Source: G963669295 sp963669295 (GTDB taxonomy: Bacteria; Bacteroidota; Bacteroidia; Flavobacteriales_D; CALLUQ01). From it: a DNA stretch of 64,000 bases. Where the stretch lies: the NCBI GenBank assembly GCA_963669295.1, contig OY769938.1:2852001-2916000 (forward strand). Reading direction: 5' to 3'. Position numbers and translations under genes: made by a program. Of the stretch, positions 35,625 through 44,069 are shown one piece after another (within the stretch, counting starts at the first letter, position 1; each line of letters begins with the position of its first letter). A model generated the notes under the pieces. That model did no database searches. It saw nothing but the letters and a program-made list of their open reading frames with translations, and was not told where the DNA came from.

Positions 35625-36460
35625 TCTAAAACAGGTTTGCATACAGTCTGATTACAGTATAAAACAGTTTGAAACAGTATAGAACAGTACTCAGCGGTAC
35701 TGAACCGTACCCGACCGTACTGAGCAGTACTCAACCGTACTGAACAGGATATAACATGCAATTTCCGTACTCAACCGTACTGGACGAAATGAAATCCAAA
35801 AATCCTCCTCAACTTTGTAATAAAGGCGGCTAGTATATGCAGTTTGCAGACAGTTCAAATACAGTTTGATTCCAGTCTGAAACAGTACAAAACAGTTTGA
35901 AAACACACTGAGACACACTCAAGCACACTCTGACTCACTGGAACACACTCAGACCCACTGCGTATGCTTTTAACAACAATTTACACACTCTACTACACTT
36001 TGCGAGGTGAAATTGGAAAAACCGCCTCAACTTTGTAGTAAGGGGCAGGTGATAGACAAAACATAGTCTAAAAAGGGTCAAAATACAGTTTGAGTACAGT
36101 CCAAAATAGTATAAAACAATTTGGTACAGTTTGAATAGGGCTGAACAGGGCCGAAAAGGACTCAAAAAGGCTAAACAGGGCAATTTACGGCTCAACAAGG
36201 CAATGCCGCAAAATAAAAGTAAAGGCTTTGGTAACTTTAAAGTAAATGGCAGGGTGATGGTTAAATGATAGTTCAAATACAGTCTGTGGACAGTTTGGAT
36301 ACGGTCTAAAACAGTCTGAAACAGTTTAAAACGGTTTGAATCGTGCGAAACCGGTTCAAATGATGCCAAACCGGTTCATATCGTGCAATTTCGTGTTGAA
36401 TCGTGTCCTGTCAAAATGAATCTGCTCCCTGTGCGGTAACTTTGAAGTAGGAAGCAAATG
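35625..36460. repeat. Four modules of 10-bp-phased degenerate repeats
   Basis: Each module is a 130-180 base array of short words repeating every 10 bases, ending in a core with (C/T)AACTTT(G/A) followed by A/G-rich sequence. Cores are at 35810, 36028, 36232 and 36437, so spacing is 218, 204 and 205. The word differs between arrays: GTACTGAACC and ACAGTTTGAA in the first, CACACTCAGA in the second, ACAGGGCTGA in the third, CGGTTTGAAT and CGTG words in the fourth. No credible gene is present. Confidence 0.85.
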
Positions 36461-36542
36461 GAAGAAGCTCCCAACAAATAATACCACATCATCCGCTCCT
36501 GTTAAAAAAAATGATTAAATTAACTCTAAATCTGTTTAGTAG

Positions 36543-36821
36543 ATGAAAAAGGCACGAATATTGAAGCTAAAAATTCAAGCATTAAAAGAAGCAAAGCAAC
36601 AACAACTGCAAGAATATACTCCCGAATGGTTGAGGAAATTTAAGGGGCTGGAACAGGTAAGTGACGAGGTTGCCCATTACATCATCGAGAGTTTGCAGCG
36701 ATGTGCTGAAACCATTGTCAGGCACATTTTCAACATAAACAACGAAAAGCATGAAAAACAACGATCCATTTTCAGCGTTTGCAAAGTGCAAAACAGCACC
36801 AACAGGAGCCGTCAACCATAA
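36543..36821 (+). CDS. Small hypothetical protein, 92 aa
   Basis: A basic, helical protein (MKKARILKLKIQALKEAKQQQ...) whose last 24 codons overlap the start of the recombinase gene in another frame. It follows the fourth phased-repeat core by about 100 bases. I do not recognise it. Its position suggests a recombination accessory or regulator, but it could also be non-coding leader. Confidence 0.5.
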   Translation: MKKARILKLKIQALKEAKQQQLQEYTPEWLRKFKGLEQVSDEVAHYIIESLQRCAETIVRHIFNINNEKHEKQRSIFSVCKVQNSTNRSRQP

Positions 36822-38346
36822 GGCAGTCATCTATACCCGCGTATCCACCAAAGAACAGGCAGAAAACAATGCCAGCCTCGATACGCAACTGAAATACTGC
36901 CAAACCTATGCTTTGCAGAAAGGCTTGCAGGTAGTGCAATACTTTGGCGGCACTCACGAATCCGCCAAAAGCGATGAGCGCAAGGAGTTCCAAAAGATGT
37001 TGCAGTATGTCAAGCGGCACAAAATCGGCAACATTGTCGTGTTCTCTTACGACCGCTTTTCACGTACCGGTACTCATGCAGCTTACCTTACGGAACAACT
37101 CAAGAAAAAGGGAACGCTCATCCTTTCTGCCACACAGGACGTAGACACCACCACGACTGCGGGAGTGTTTCAGCAAGATTTGTATTATGCCTTCTCGCGT
37201 ATGGACAACGACATCCGGCGCGAAAAATCAGTCACAGGAATGCGGGAAAAGTTATTGCGTGGCGAATGGGTAGGAACTGTGCCTTTTGGGTACACGAACC
37301 TCAATCCCGGCAAAGGGAAAAAGCAGCAGATTGTGGTAAATGAAGAAGGGGAGTTGTTACGCAAAGCCTTTTACTGGAAGGCCAACGATAACCTTACCTA
37401 CGATGAAATTACCCAACGCCTGAAAAAGTACGGTTGGAATAAACCGCCCAAGAAGTTGGGCTATTATTTTCGTAATCCGTTCTATGCCGGAAAAGTCACC
37501 AGCAAACACCTGGATGGGCAAATTGTGAACGGCAACCATGAACCGTTAGTTCCTGAAAAGATATGGCTCAAGGTAAATGACATTCTGAATGAACGCGCCA
37601 ACGGCTATGCTTACAAACGCGATCAGGAGGAACTGCCTTTAAAGCAATTTGTAAAAGCCGATAGTTGCGGCACACCCTATACGGGCTATTTGGTGAAAAA
37701 GAAAGGGTTGTACTATTACAAGAATAACCGCAGGGGCAGTAAGGAAAACCGCAGCGCAAAAAAGATGCACGAAGAATTCCTGATACTGCTGACACAATAC
37801 CAGTTGACCGAAAAGGCATACATCCCACCGTTCAGGGAAATCATTTACCACACCATTGTTGCCCAACAGGAAGATCGGTTAAACAATGCTCACCTGATGG
37901 AACGTCGGTTAAATGAATTAACCCGAAAAGCGGAAGCCGTTGAGGAACGCTACGTGACTGGTGAAATAGACCGTGACCTATTCGACAAGTATCGGGGTAA
38001 GTTTGATACTGAAATTCTACAACTGGAAGAAGAATTGAACCGAGACGGTTTGGATTTATCGAACCTCGAAAATGCGGTTGATCTTGCGCTGCAATACAGC
38101 GTGAACCTCCCTGATTTATGGGCTTCCAGCGATTTGGACACCAAACGAAGTATTCAATGGGCGGTGTTTCCTGAAGGAGTACGCTATGATTTCGCAAACA
38201 CCACTTATCGAACTCCAAGAGTAAATGGGCTGTTCTTCCCTATACCGCAATTAATAAAGGCTTTTGAAGAAAATAAAAATGGGACAAACCAAAAATTTGA
38301 TGGTTTGTCCCATTCTGTACTCGGGGCGGGAATTTCCTCCTTTTAG
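36751..38346 (+). CDS. Large serine recombinase
   Basis: A 531-residue site-specific integrase. Residues about 24-165 are the resolvase catalytic domain with the nucleophile Ser in YTRVSTKEQ and the FSYDRFSRTG arginine motif. The recombinase domain follows (GEWVGTVPFGYTN ... RNPFYAGKV). The zinc-ribbon region keeps one Cys (DSCGTPYTGYLVKKKGLYYYKNN); the others expected near KGCKC-like positions are Asn, Ser or Glu. A coiled coil follows. The final 27 codons lie inside the 248-bp repeat. It is adjacent to the attachment region, as usual. Confidence 0.93.
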   Translation: MKNNDPFSAFAKCKTAPTGAVNHKAVIYTRVSTKEQAENNASLDTQLKYCQTYALQKGLQVVQYFGGTHESAKSDERKEFQKMLQYVKRHKIGNIVVFSYDRFSRTGTHAAYLTEQLKKKGTLILSATQDVDTTTTAGVFQQDLYYAFSRMDNDIRREKSVTGMREKLLRGEWVGTVPFGYTNLNPGKGKKQQIVVNEEGELLRKAFYWKANDNLTYDEITQRLKKYGWNKPPKKLGYYFRNPFYAGKVTSKHLDGQIVNGNHEPLVPEKIWLKVNDILNERANGYAYKRDQEELPLKQFVKADSCGTPYTGYLVKKKGLYYYKNNRRGSKENRSAKKMHEEFLILLTQYQLTEKAYIPPFREIIYHTIVAQQEDRLNNAHLMERRLNELTRKAEAVEERYVTGEIDRDLFDKYRGKFDTEILQLEEELNRDGLDLSNLENAVDLALQYSVNLPDLWASSDLDTKRSIQWAVFPEGVRYDFANTTYRTPRVNGLFFPIPQLIKAFEENKNGTNQKFDGLSHSVLGAGISSF

Positions 38347-38509
38347 TCGGAGAGTCCCGCAACGTCATTGTCAAAGAAAAATGCCAAATCCACTGCATGT
38401 CTTTGATTTTTTGTTTGCCCATCTTCTCTTTTGAGCAAGCTCAATCGAAGCTGCCCAAATAAAAAAAGCCTGAACATACGTTCAGGCTTTTTTCTTATCG
38501 GTACTCGGG
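38262..38509 (+). repeat. Right copy of the 248-bp direct repeat
   Basis: Matches the left copy without gaps. It covers the recombinase 3' end with the GGGACAAACC/GGTTTGTCCC hairpin (38281-38311), GTACTCGGGGCGGGAATTTC (38317), the tRNA terminator and the last bases of tRNA-Leu. In the left copy this hairpin is decayed, so the right copy is the functional one. Confidence 0.92.
38461..38493 (-). terminator. Terminator of the tRNA operon
   Basis: Minus strand: GCCTGAAC, GTAT loop, GTTCAGGC, then a T-run, 8 bases beyond the 3' end of tRNA-Leu. Perfect 8-bp stem flanked by A/T runs on both sides. Confidence 0.9.
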
Positions 38510-38586
38510 GCGGGACTTGAACCCGCACGGACGCAATGTCCATTGGATTTTAAGTCCAACGTGTCTACCAATTCCACCACCCGAGC
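38502..38586 (-). tRNA. tRNA-Leu (UAA)
   Basis: An 85-base class II tRNA on the minus strand: acceptor GCTCGGG with CCCGAGT, anticodon stem TTGGA-loop-TCCAA with loop CTTAAAA giving UAA, a long variable arm (TGGACATTGCGTCC) and T arm GCGGGTTCAAGTCCCGC. CCA is not encoded (ACCG follows). Its 3' end is the attachment site of the neighbouring island. Confidence 0.97.
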
Positions 38587-38616
38587 ATTGATCCGCCTTC
38601 ACTGACGGATCCTCAC

Positions 38617-38641
38617 AAAAAACCCCTTCTTTCAAAGGGGT
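38617..38641 (-). terminator. Hairpin between the two tRNA genes
   Basis: Minus strand: ACCCCTT, short loop, AAGGGGT, then six T. It lies between tRNA-Gly and tRNA-Leu and could end transcripts or be a processing spacer. A second small inverted repeat GATCCG/CGGATC lies at 38590-38611. Confidence 0.6.
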
Positions 38642-38654
38642 CTGTGGTTTGGCG

Positions 38655-38727
<73 letters not shown>

Positions 38728-38890
38728 TTATAAAGAACTTTCCCGTTTGGGGGTGACAAATTTAAACATTCTTCTGAAACAACCATACATCTGTACAAAA
38801 TTTTTCATCATCTTTTTCGGAAGTGCATTGCAATGAAAAAGGCCGCTCCCCATAATGAACGACCTTCTCTGCGGTAAGTAAACCTGAGAA

Positions 38891-39973
38891 TTATTGAATG
38901 ACTACTTTTTTTACGGTGTTCTCCACTTTCAAAAAGTAAATCCCTTGCTTCAATACGTTGATGTTGAGTTGAGTGCTTTTGCTGCTGGTTGTTTTACGCA
39001 TTACTAATGCCCCCAATGCATTGTACAACATGATAGTGGTGTTGTTTTTCGCCCTTGAAAGAGTAACGGTAAGCTGCTTGGTCGCTGGGTTTGGGTACAC
39101 GTCAAATTGAATAAAACTTTTGCTTTCGTCAATGCCAGTAACCGGGCAATAGTCACCGTTAGGCAAAACCGTTGGCAGTTGGTATTGAGGATCGGTCATT
39201 AACGCATAACCCAATACATCTCCCGATTGTACCAGGGCGTTGGTGTTGAGATCCCATTCATTATCAATCTCCTGCAGCCTTCCGGGATAATCTTGTGCGC
39301 CAAGGATAGAGGTAAGCGCCCAATAAAAATATTCGGTCGACATGCATGAGTAATCACAAGTTTGATCGTCGTAAGTATACCATGCACCAGCAGGGTAGGG
39401 GTTAGGAATGCTGGTAAAATAACCGCCACGTGCCGTATCCATGGCATTGCACAGCAAGGTACCTTGCCAATCGCCAAAAGCATTGGGATATACTTGTACA
39501 TAGCCGGCATTAGTAATCAGGTGTAATACCTCTTCTAAAGTAGCATCAAACCCATCTTGCAACGACGAACCTTGCGGGTGCACCTCATCGCCATATAAGT
39601 CTTGTAAAATTTCGTTGCCATTGTAGTTGTTAAAAAACGTGTTTTGCGAAGCTTCACCGTCTGTATTCCACATCACCATAGCGGCTCCCTCATTAACCAT
39701 GGCCGTCACCACTGGAGGGTCATCAATGTTCCCATCTTCATCGTTGTCCAAATATTCGTACATTATTGCTGCAGTGTGCTTTACATCATCGTCTGAAACA
39801 GTAGAAGTAGCAAATATTCGCACACCAAATACTTCCACGTACTTGCTAAATACTCCAAAGGCTGGATCGCTCGATAATGGGTTGGGTTGAATTTGAATGC
39901 AGTTGTTTTGTGAGCTACCGCATAGTGGGGTAAACAATACCGCCAGGCCGATGATGAAAGTGAGTTTTTGCAT
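38891..39973 (-). CDS. Secreted protein with T9SS sorting domain
   Basis: A 360-residue protein. ATG at MQKLTFIIGLAVLF is chosen, giving a signal peptide ending near GSSQ. The mature part has a DNDEDGNIDD calcium-loop-like stretch, a conserved-looking TLEEVLHLITNAGY segment and several Cys. The last 80 residues are a T9SS domain (YPNPATKQLTVTL, MLYNALGALVM, GIYFLKVEN). The central domain is not one I can name; a metallopeptidase-like fold is possible because of EEVLH but is unproven. Confidence 0.8.
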   Translation of the reverse strand: MQKLTFIIGLAVLFTPLCGSSQNNCIQIQPNPLSSDPAFGVFSKYVEVFGVRIFATSTVSDDDVKHTAAIMYEYLDNDEDGNIDDPPVVTAMVNEGAAMVMWNTDGEASQNTFFNNYNGNEILQDLYGDEVHPQGSSLQDGFDATLEEVLHLITNAGYVQVYPNAFGDWQGTLLCNAMDTARGGYFTSIPNPYPAGAWYTYDDQTCDYSCMSTEYFYWALTSILGAQDYPGRLQEIDNEWDLNTNALVQSGDVLGYALMTDPQYQLPTVLPNGDYCPVTGIDESKSFIQFDVYPNPATKQLTVTLSRAKNNTTIMLYNALGALVMRKTTSSKSTQLNINVLKQGIYFLKVENTVKKVVIQ

Positions 39974-40086
39974 AATGTGTTGGTTTGATGTTGCACAATG
40001 TACATCAAACAAAAACGGTACAAGAAAACAATCTACTTACCCGAAGTTTTTACCGACGAAGGGGTGTTTTTTATCGAACCGTTGCA

Positions 40087-40314
40087 CTACCCTTGTTTCA
40101 CTTGTATAATGTTTACTGGGCATAGCTTTGCAGCTTTTACACTTTCTTCCCACTCTTCATCGCCTACTTTTACCGTATAAAAACCTCGCTTGTTTACACC
40201 ACCTACCAGGGTGCACTTTCCATCTTTTTTCGACATGCGCCATCGGTGGTAAGCCAGCTCTACGCAGTAGTTGCAACCAATGCATTTTTCTCGGTAATGG
40301 GTAATGATGACCAT
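40087..40314 (-). CDS. Ferredoxin, single 4Fe-4S cluster
   Basis: A 75-residue protein with CIGCNYC near the N-terminus and LCPVNI near the C-terminus, giving four Cys ligands for one 4Fe-4S cluster, with a long insert between them. It starts 3 bases after the stop of the U32 gene, in the same direction, so it is almost certainly its electron-transfer partner. Confidence 0.88.
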   Translation of the reverse strand: MVIITHYREKCIGCNYCVELAYHRWRMSKKDGKCTLVGGVNKRGFYTVKVGDEEWEESVKAAKLCPVNIIQVKQG

Positions 40315-40317
40315 GAA

Positions 40318-41553
40318 CTACACCAATTTGTAGAGCTTATCCGAAGGGCGAATAGGAACAGCTACTGGAAACGTGCATTCCTCTCCTTTTTGTGCTACTT
40401 CAACCGCTTGGTCTTCTACCCTTAAAGCATCTACCACCATCTCCACTGCACCTGTGGTAGGGCCGGTAACAAGTATTCTATCGCCTATGGATAACTGACG
40501 GGCATCAATTTTAAAATGGCCAATACCTGCCTTTTTAAAGTAGTGGATACCTTTCCCCAGAAATACTTTCTGTTGGGTGGCTTTCGAGCCACTGGCATCG
40601 GTCCATTCTCCCAATTCCTGCCCCAGGTAATAGCCGCCCCAAAAGCCACGATTGTATACCGCATGCAATTCTTCCATCCACCTGGCAATCTTTTCGGTAG
40701 TATAGGAACCTTCGTAATAAGCGTCAATGGCTTCCCGGTAGCAACGAGTGGTGGTCGCCACATATTCCGGGGCTTTACCACGCCCTTCAATTTTTAGTAC
40801 ATCAATACCGGTGGCAATAAGCTGATCTAGAAAATCAATGGTGCATAAATCTTTGGGCGACATGATGTACTCATTGTCAATTTCCAATTCAACGTCATCC
40901 TCCAGGTCAATTACTTTGTACTTTCTACGGCAATTTTGCACACATGCTCCTCTGTTGGCCGAAGCATTTTGATGGTGTAGACTCAAATAACATTTGCCCG
41001 AAACAGCCATGCACAACGCACCATGTCCAAACACTTCAATTTTTACCAATTGATGATTAGGCCCCTTTATTTCTTTTAACTTGATGTCGTCGCAAATCGA
41101 TTTAATCTGTCGCAAACTCAATTCGCGCGATAACACCATCAAGTTGGCAAAATGAGCATAAAACTTTACGATCTCAATATTGGTAATGTTCAGTTGGGTA
41201 GAAATATGCACATCCATACCTACCGAATGGGCATAACCTATTACCGCCTGATCGGAGGCAATAATGGCATGAATACCTGCTTCTTTTGCAGCTGTGATAA
41301 CGTGCTTTACCACCGATAAATCGTGGTCGTAAATGATGGTGTTAAGGGTGAGGTAGGTGCGTACATTATTTGTGGCACACCGTTGTGCAATCTGTTCTAA
41401 ATCATCAAGAGTGAAATTCATGGTGGCACGTGCACGCATGTTCAATTGATCTACGCCAAAATAAACAGCATCGGCTCCATTGTCGATGGCTGCTTGTAAT
41501 GCTTCCCATCCACCGGCAGGAGCCATTAGCTCTAATCGCTTTTGCTGTTCCAT
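40318..41553 (-). CDS. Peptidase U32 family protein, TrhP/RlhA-type RNA hydroxylase
   Basis: A 411-residue U32 protein. ATG at MEQQKRLELMAPAGG is chosen over an in-frame upstream start. Motifs: LMAPAGGWEALQAAIDNGADAVYFG, ISTQLNITN, VFGHGALCMAVSGKCYLSLH, GACVQNCRRKY and MSPKDLCTIDFL. Although named peptidases, close relatives hydroxylate tRNA U34 (TrhP) or 23S rRNA C2501 (RlhA) and bind an Fe-S cluster through such Cys residues. The adjacent ferredoxin supports the hydroxylase reading; the RNA target is not determined. Confidence 0.88.
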   Translation of the reverse strand: MEQQKRLELMAPAGGWEALQAAIDNGADAVYFGVDQLNMRARATMNFTLDDLEQIAQRCATNNVRTYLTLNTIIYDHDLSVVKHVITAAKEAGIHAIIASDQAVIGYAHSVGMDVHISTQLNITNIEIVKFYAHFANLMVLSRELSLRQIKSICDDIKLKEIKGPNHQLVKIEVFGHGALCMAVSGKCYLSLHHQNASANRGACVQNCRRKYKVIDLEDDVELEIDNEYIMSPKDLCTIDFLDQLIATGIDVLKIEGRGKAPEYVATTTRCYREAIDAYYEGSYTTEKIARWMEELHAVYNRGFWGGYYLGQELGEWTDASGSKATQQKVFLGKGIHYFKKAGIGHFKIDARQLSIGDRILVTGPTTGAVEMVVDALRVEDQAVEVAQKGEECTFPVAVPIRPSDKLYKLV

Positions 41554-41623
41554 AGTGCAAAGGTAAAAATGCATCAAGTGGTAAAAACTGACAAGTATCA
41601 TGTTTCAACACGGGTGCATGTCA

Positions 41624-41654
41624 TTGTTGTAAGGATAAACGACACATAATTTTG
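41624..41654 (+). promoter_or_regulatory. Promoter of the aromatic catabolism operon
   Basis: TTG (41624-41626), 20 bases, TAATTTTG (41647-41654): an exact consensus pair 42 bases before the chosen start of the homogentisate dioxygenase gene. Confidence 0.75.
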
Positions 41655-41696
41655 CGCGTATGTTACAGCAATAACTCACATTTATACCACCCAACT

Positions 41697-42857
41697 ATGC
41701 CGAGATATCACACCCTGGGGAAAATACCCCACAAGAGACATACGACCTTTCGTAAAGAAGATGGATCACTGTATCAAGAAGAATTGTTTGGAACAGCAGG
41801 CTTTGCTGGCATGTCTTCCTTGCTTTACCACCATTACCCACCCACCTGCGTAAAGGAATTTGGTGAGCCGGTAAATGTACGCCCTAAGATAGCCATAGAA
41901 GACAACATGAAAGCGCTGAGCTTTAAAGGGTTTGAGCTTACACCAGAAGCAGACTATTTAGACAGCCGCAAAACACTGTTTGTCAACAACGATTTGCACA
42001 TTGGTCTGGCCGCCCCGCAAAGTTTTTCCAACGCATATTTTTATAAAAATGCTGATGCCGATGAAATGCTTTTTGTGCATCAGGGTTCTGGAAAACTACG
42101 TACCATGTATGGAAGCCTCGATTTTAAGTATGGCGATTACCTGATAATACCTCGAGGTACCATTTATCAAATGGATTTTGATACTACCGAAAACAGGTTG
42201 CTTTACATCGAAAGCTTCAGCCCAATTCTAACCCCTAAAGGCTATCGAAACTACTTTGGGCAAATGTTGGAACACTCTCCCTTTTGCGAACGCGATTTTA
42301 AGCTGCCTCAAAACCTGGAGACCCACAATGAGTTAGGAGAATTTAAAGTTTATATCAAGAAGAAAGGAATCATGTACTCCTATGTGTATGAAAACCATCC
42401 TTTCGATGTAGTAGGCTGGGATGGATTTAATTACCCCTATGCCATTTCGATTTTCGATTTCGAACCACTTACCGGGCGCATTCATATGCCTCCTCCCATT
42501 CATCAACAATTTGAAGGAAACAACTTTGTTATCTGCTCCTTTGTTCCTCGTTTATACGATTATCATCCCGAAGCAATTCCGGCACCTTACCACCATAGTA
42601 ATGTAGATGCCGATGAGCTGCTGTACTATGTGGATGGCGATTTTATGAGTAGGAATAACATTCAAAAAGGGCAAATTACCTTGCATCCCGGAGGCATCCC
42701 CCACGGACCACACCCTGGAGCTATTGAACGTAGCATAGGTCAAAAAGAAACGGGCGAGTTGGCTGTAATGATCGACCCGTTTAACCCAGTAGCCATCACA
42801 GAAGAAGCACTCAAATTAGAAGTATCAGGATACTACCAATCCTGGATAAGTAAATAA
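41697..42857 (+). CDS. hmgA: Homogentisate 1,2-dioxygenase
   Basis: A 386-residue cupin dioxygenase that opens the ring of homogentisate in tyrosine breakdown. The start MPRYHTLGKIPHKRHTTFRKEDGSLYQEELFGTAGF is the conserved N-terminus, so the longer frame is rejected. The C-terminal half carries the iron-binding His/Glu region (PPPIHQQFEG, PYHHSNVDADELLYYVDG, HPGGIPHGPHPG). It leads an operon; HPPD follows 8 bases later. Confidence 0.95.
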   Translation: MPRYHTLGKIPHKRHTTFRKEDGSLYQEELFGTAGFAGMSSLLYHHYPPTCVKEFGEPVNVRPKIAIEDNMKALSFKGFELTPEADYLDSRKTLFVNNDLHIGLAAPQSFSNAYFYKNADADEMLFVHQGSGKLRTMYGSLDFKYGDYLIIPRGTIYQMDFDTTENRLLYIESFSPILTPKGYRNYFGQMLEHSPFCERDFKLPQNLETHNELGEFKVYIKKKGIMYSYVYENHPFDVVGWDGFNYPYAISIFDFEPLTGRIHMPPPIHQQFEGNNFVICSFVPRLYDYHPEAIPAPYHHSNVDADELLYYVDGDFMSRNNIQKGQITLHPGGIPHGPHPGAIERSIGQKETGELAVMIDPFNPVAITEEALKLEVSGYYQSWISK

Positions 42858-42865
42858 GACGCACT

Positions 42866-44023
42866 ATGGAAGATTTAAAAAACATCGAAAACTATTCGTA
42901 CACCCTGGAAAAGATTTTCCCTGAAGCAGAAGATTTTCTCCCCATTTTAGGAACCGACTACGTAGAGTACTATGTAGGCAATGCCAAACAAGCAGCACAC
43001 TTTTATAAAACAGCTTTGGGTTTTCAATCATTGGCTTATGCCGGGCTGGAAACCGGAGTGAAAGATCGCACCTCCTATGCGGTAAAGCAAGGCAAGATAA
43101 AACTCGTTTTTACCACTCCAATGCCAAATGCTGAGAACAAAGAATTGTTTGAGCACATCGAAAAACATGGCGATGGAGTAAAAGTAATTGCACTTTGGGT
43201 AGATGATGCCACCTATGCCTGGGAGGTAACCACTAAACGGGGAGCAAAATCATGCTTTGCCCCGAAAACGGAAAGCGATGCCAACGGGGAAGTAGTTCGA
43301 TCAGCAATACATACTTATGGCGATACCATCCATGTTTTTGTAGAACGCAAAGCATATAAAGGAGTGTTCTTACCTGGGTTTGAAGCGTGGGAATCGCATT
43401 ACAACCCAACCGATTGTGGGTTAAAGTATATCGACCACATGGTAGGCAATGTAGAGTGGGGGCAAATGAATACCTGGGCTGCTTTTTACCAGGATGTGAT
43501 GGGCTTTGCCAACCTAATTACTTTCGACGATAAAGACATTTCTACGCAATACACCGCGTTGATGAGTAAGGTAATGACCAATGGCAATGGTCGCATCAAA
43601 TTTCCCATCAATGAACCAGCTGAAGGCCTTAAAAAGTCGCAAATTGAAGAATACATCGATTTTTATGGAGGAGCCGGTTGCCAGCATATTGCTGTGGCTA
43701 CTGATGATATCGTATTTACGGTAAGTGAGATGCGAAAAAGAGGCATTGAATTCCTTTATGTACCTGGGTCATACTATGACACCGTGCAGGAAAGGGTAGG
43801 GGAGATTGCCGAAGATATGGCCATTTTAAAGGAACATGGCATTATGGTAGATAGAGACGACGAAGGGTACTTGCTTCAAATTTTCACCAAGCCACTCACC
43901 GACCGCCCTACGTTGTTCTTTGAAATTATTCAACGCAAAGGTGCACAATCGTTTGGTAAAGGAAACTTCAAGGCCTTATTCGAGTCTATTGAAGCAGAAC
44001 AAGCTAAACGCGGTACGCTTTAA
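42866..44023 (+). CDS. hpd: 4-Hydroxyphenylpyruvate dioxygenase
   Basis: A 385-residue protein of two vicinal-oxygen-chelate domains that converts 4-hydroxyphenylpyruvate to homogentisate. Iron ligands are visible in the second half: His in YIDHMVGNV, His in GCQHIAVATDD and Glu in TLFFEIIQRKG, followed by SFGKGNFKALFESIE. It feeds the dioxygenase encoded just upstream. Confidence 0.96.
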   Translation: MEDLKNIENYSYTLEKIFPEAEDFLPILGTDYVEYYVGNAKQAAHFYKTALGFQSLAYAGLETGVKDRTSYAVKQGKIKLVFTTPMPNAENKELFEHIEKHGDGVKVIALWVDDATYAWEVTTKRGAKSCFAPKTESDANGEVVRSAIHTYGDTIHVFVERKAYKGVFLPGFEAWESHYNPTDCGLKYIDHMVGNVEWGQMNTWAAFYQDVMGFANLITFDDKDISTQYTALMSKVMTNGNGRIKFPINEPAEGLKKSQIEEYIDFYGGAGCQHIAVATDDIVFTVSEMRKRGIEFLYVPGSYYDTVQERVGEIAEDMAILKEHGIMVDRDDEGYLLQIFTKPLTDRPTLFFEIIQRKGAQSFGKGNFKALFESIEAEQAKRGTL

Positions 44024-44069
44024 TCAATTGCTGTGTAGTGCTTGTGCCTTACAACCTAAATGAAGAACT

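Larger units (their letters stand above)
29242..38509. mobile_element. Integrative island at tRNA-Leu(UAA)
   Basis: The region is bounded by GTACTCGGG at 29242 and by the same bases forming the 3' end of tRNA-Leu at 38501. A large serine recombinase lies at the tRNA side. Cargo is visibly richer in A and T than the flanks, especially 30.4-34.5 kb. Contents: NYN protein, the TDO-TrpRS operon, RadC, a HTH protein, a 10-bp-phased repeat region and the recombinase. An internal GTACTCGGGGCGGGAATTTC at 30339 may mark a further boundary, so the island may itself be composite. Confidence 0.78.

Noticed and set aside
35691..36369. Two minus-strand frames of 75 and 144 codons across the phased arrays
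   Set aside because: Composition follows the 10-base repeat, with no domain pattern and no plausible start context.
35625..36460. Plasmid-type iterons or a replication origin
   Set aside because: Words are degenerate and change between modules, and no replication initiator gene is present.
36543..36821. Antitoxin of a toxin-antitoxin pair with the recombinase region
   Set aside because: No toxin frame lies next to it; the small protein is kept only as hypothetical.
38891..39973. HExxH zinc peptidase in the T9SS cargo protein
   Set aside because: The segment reads EEVLH, without the first His of the motif.
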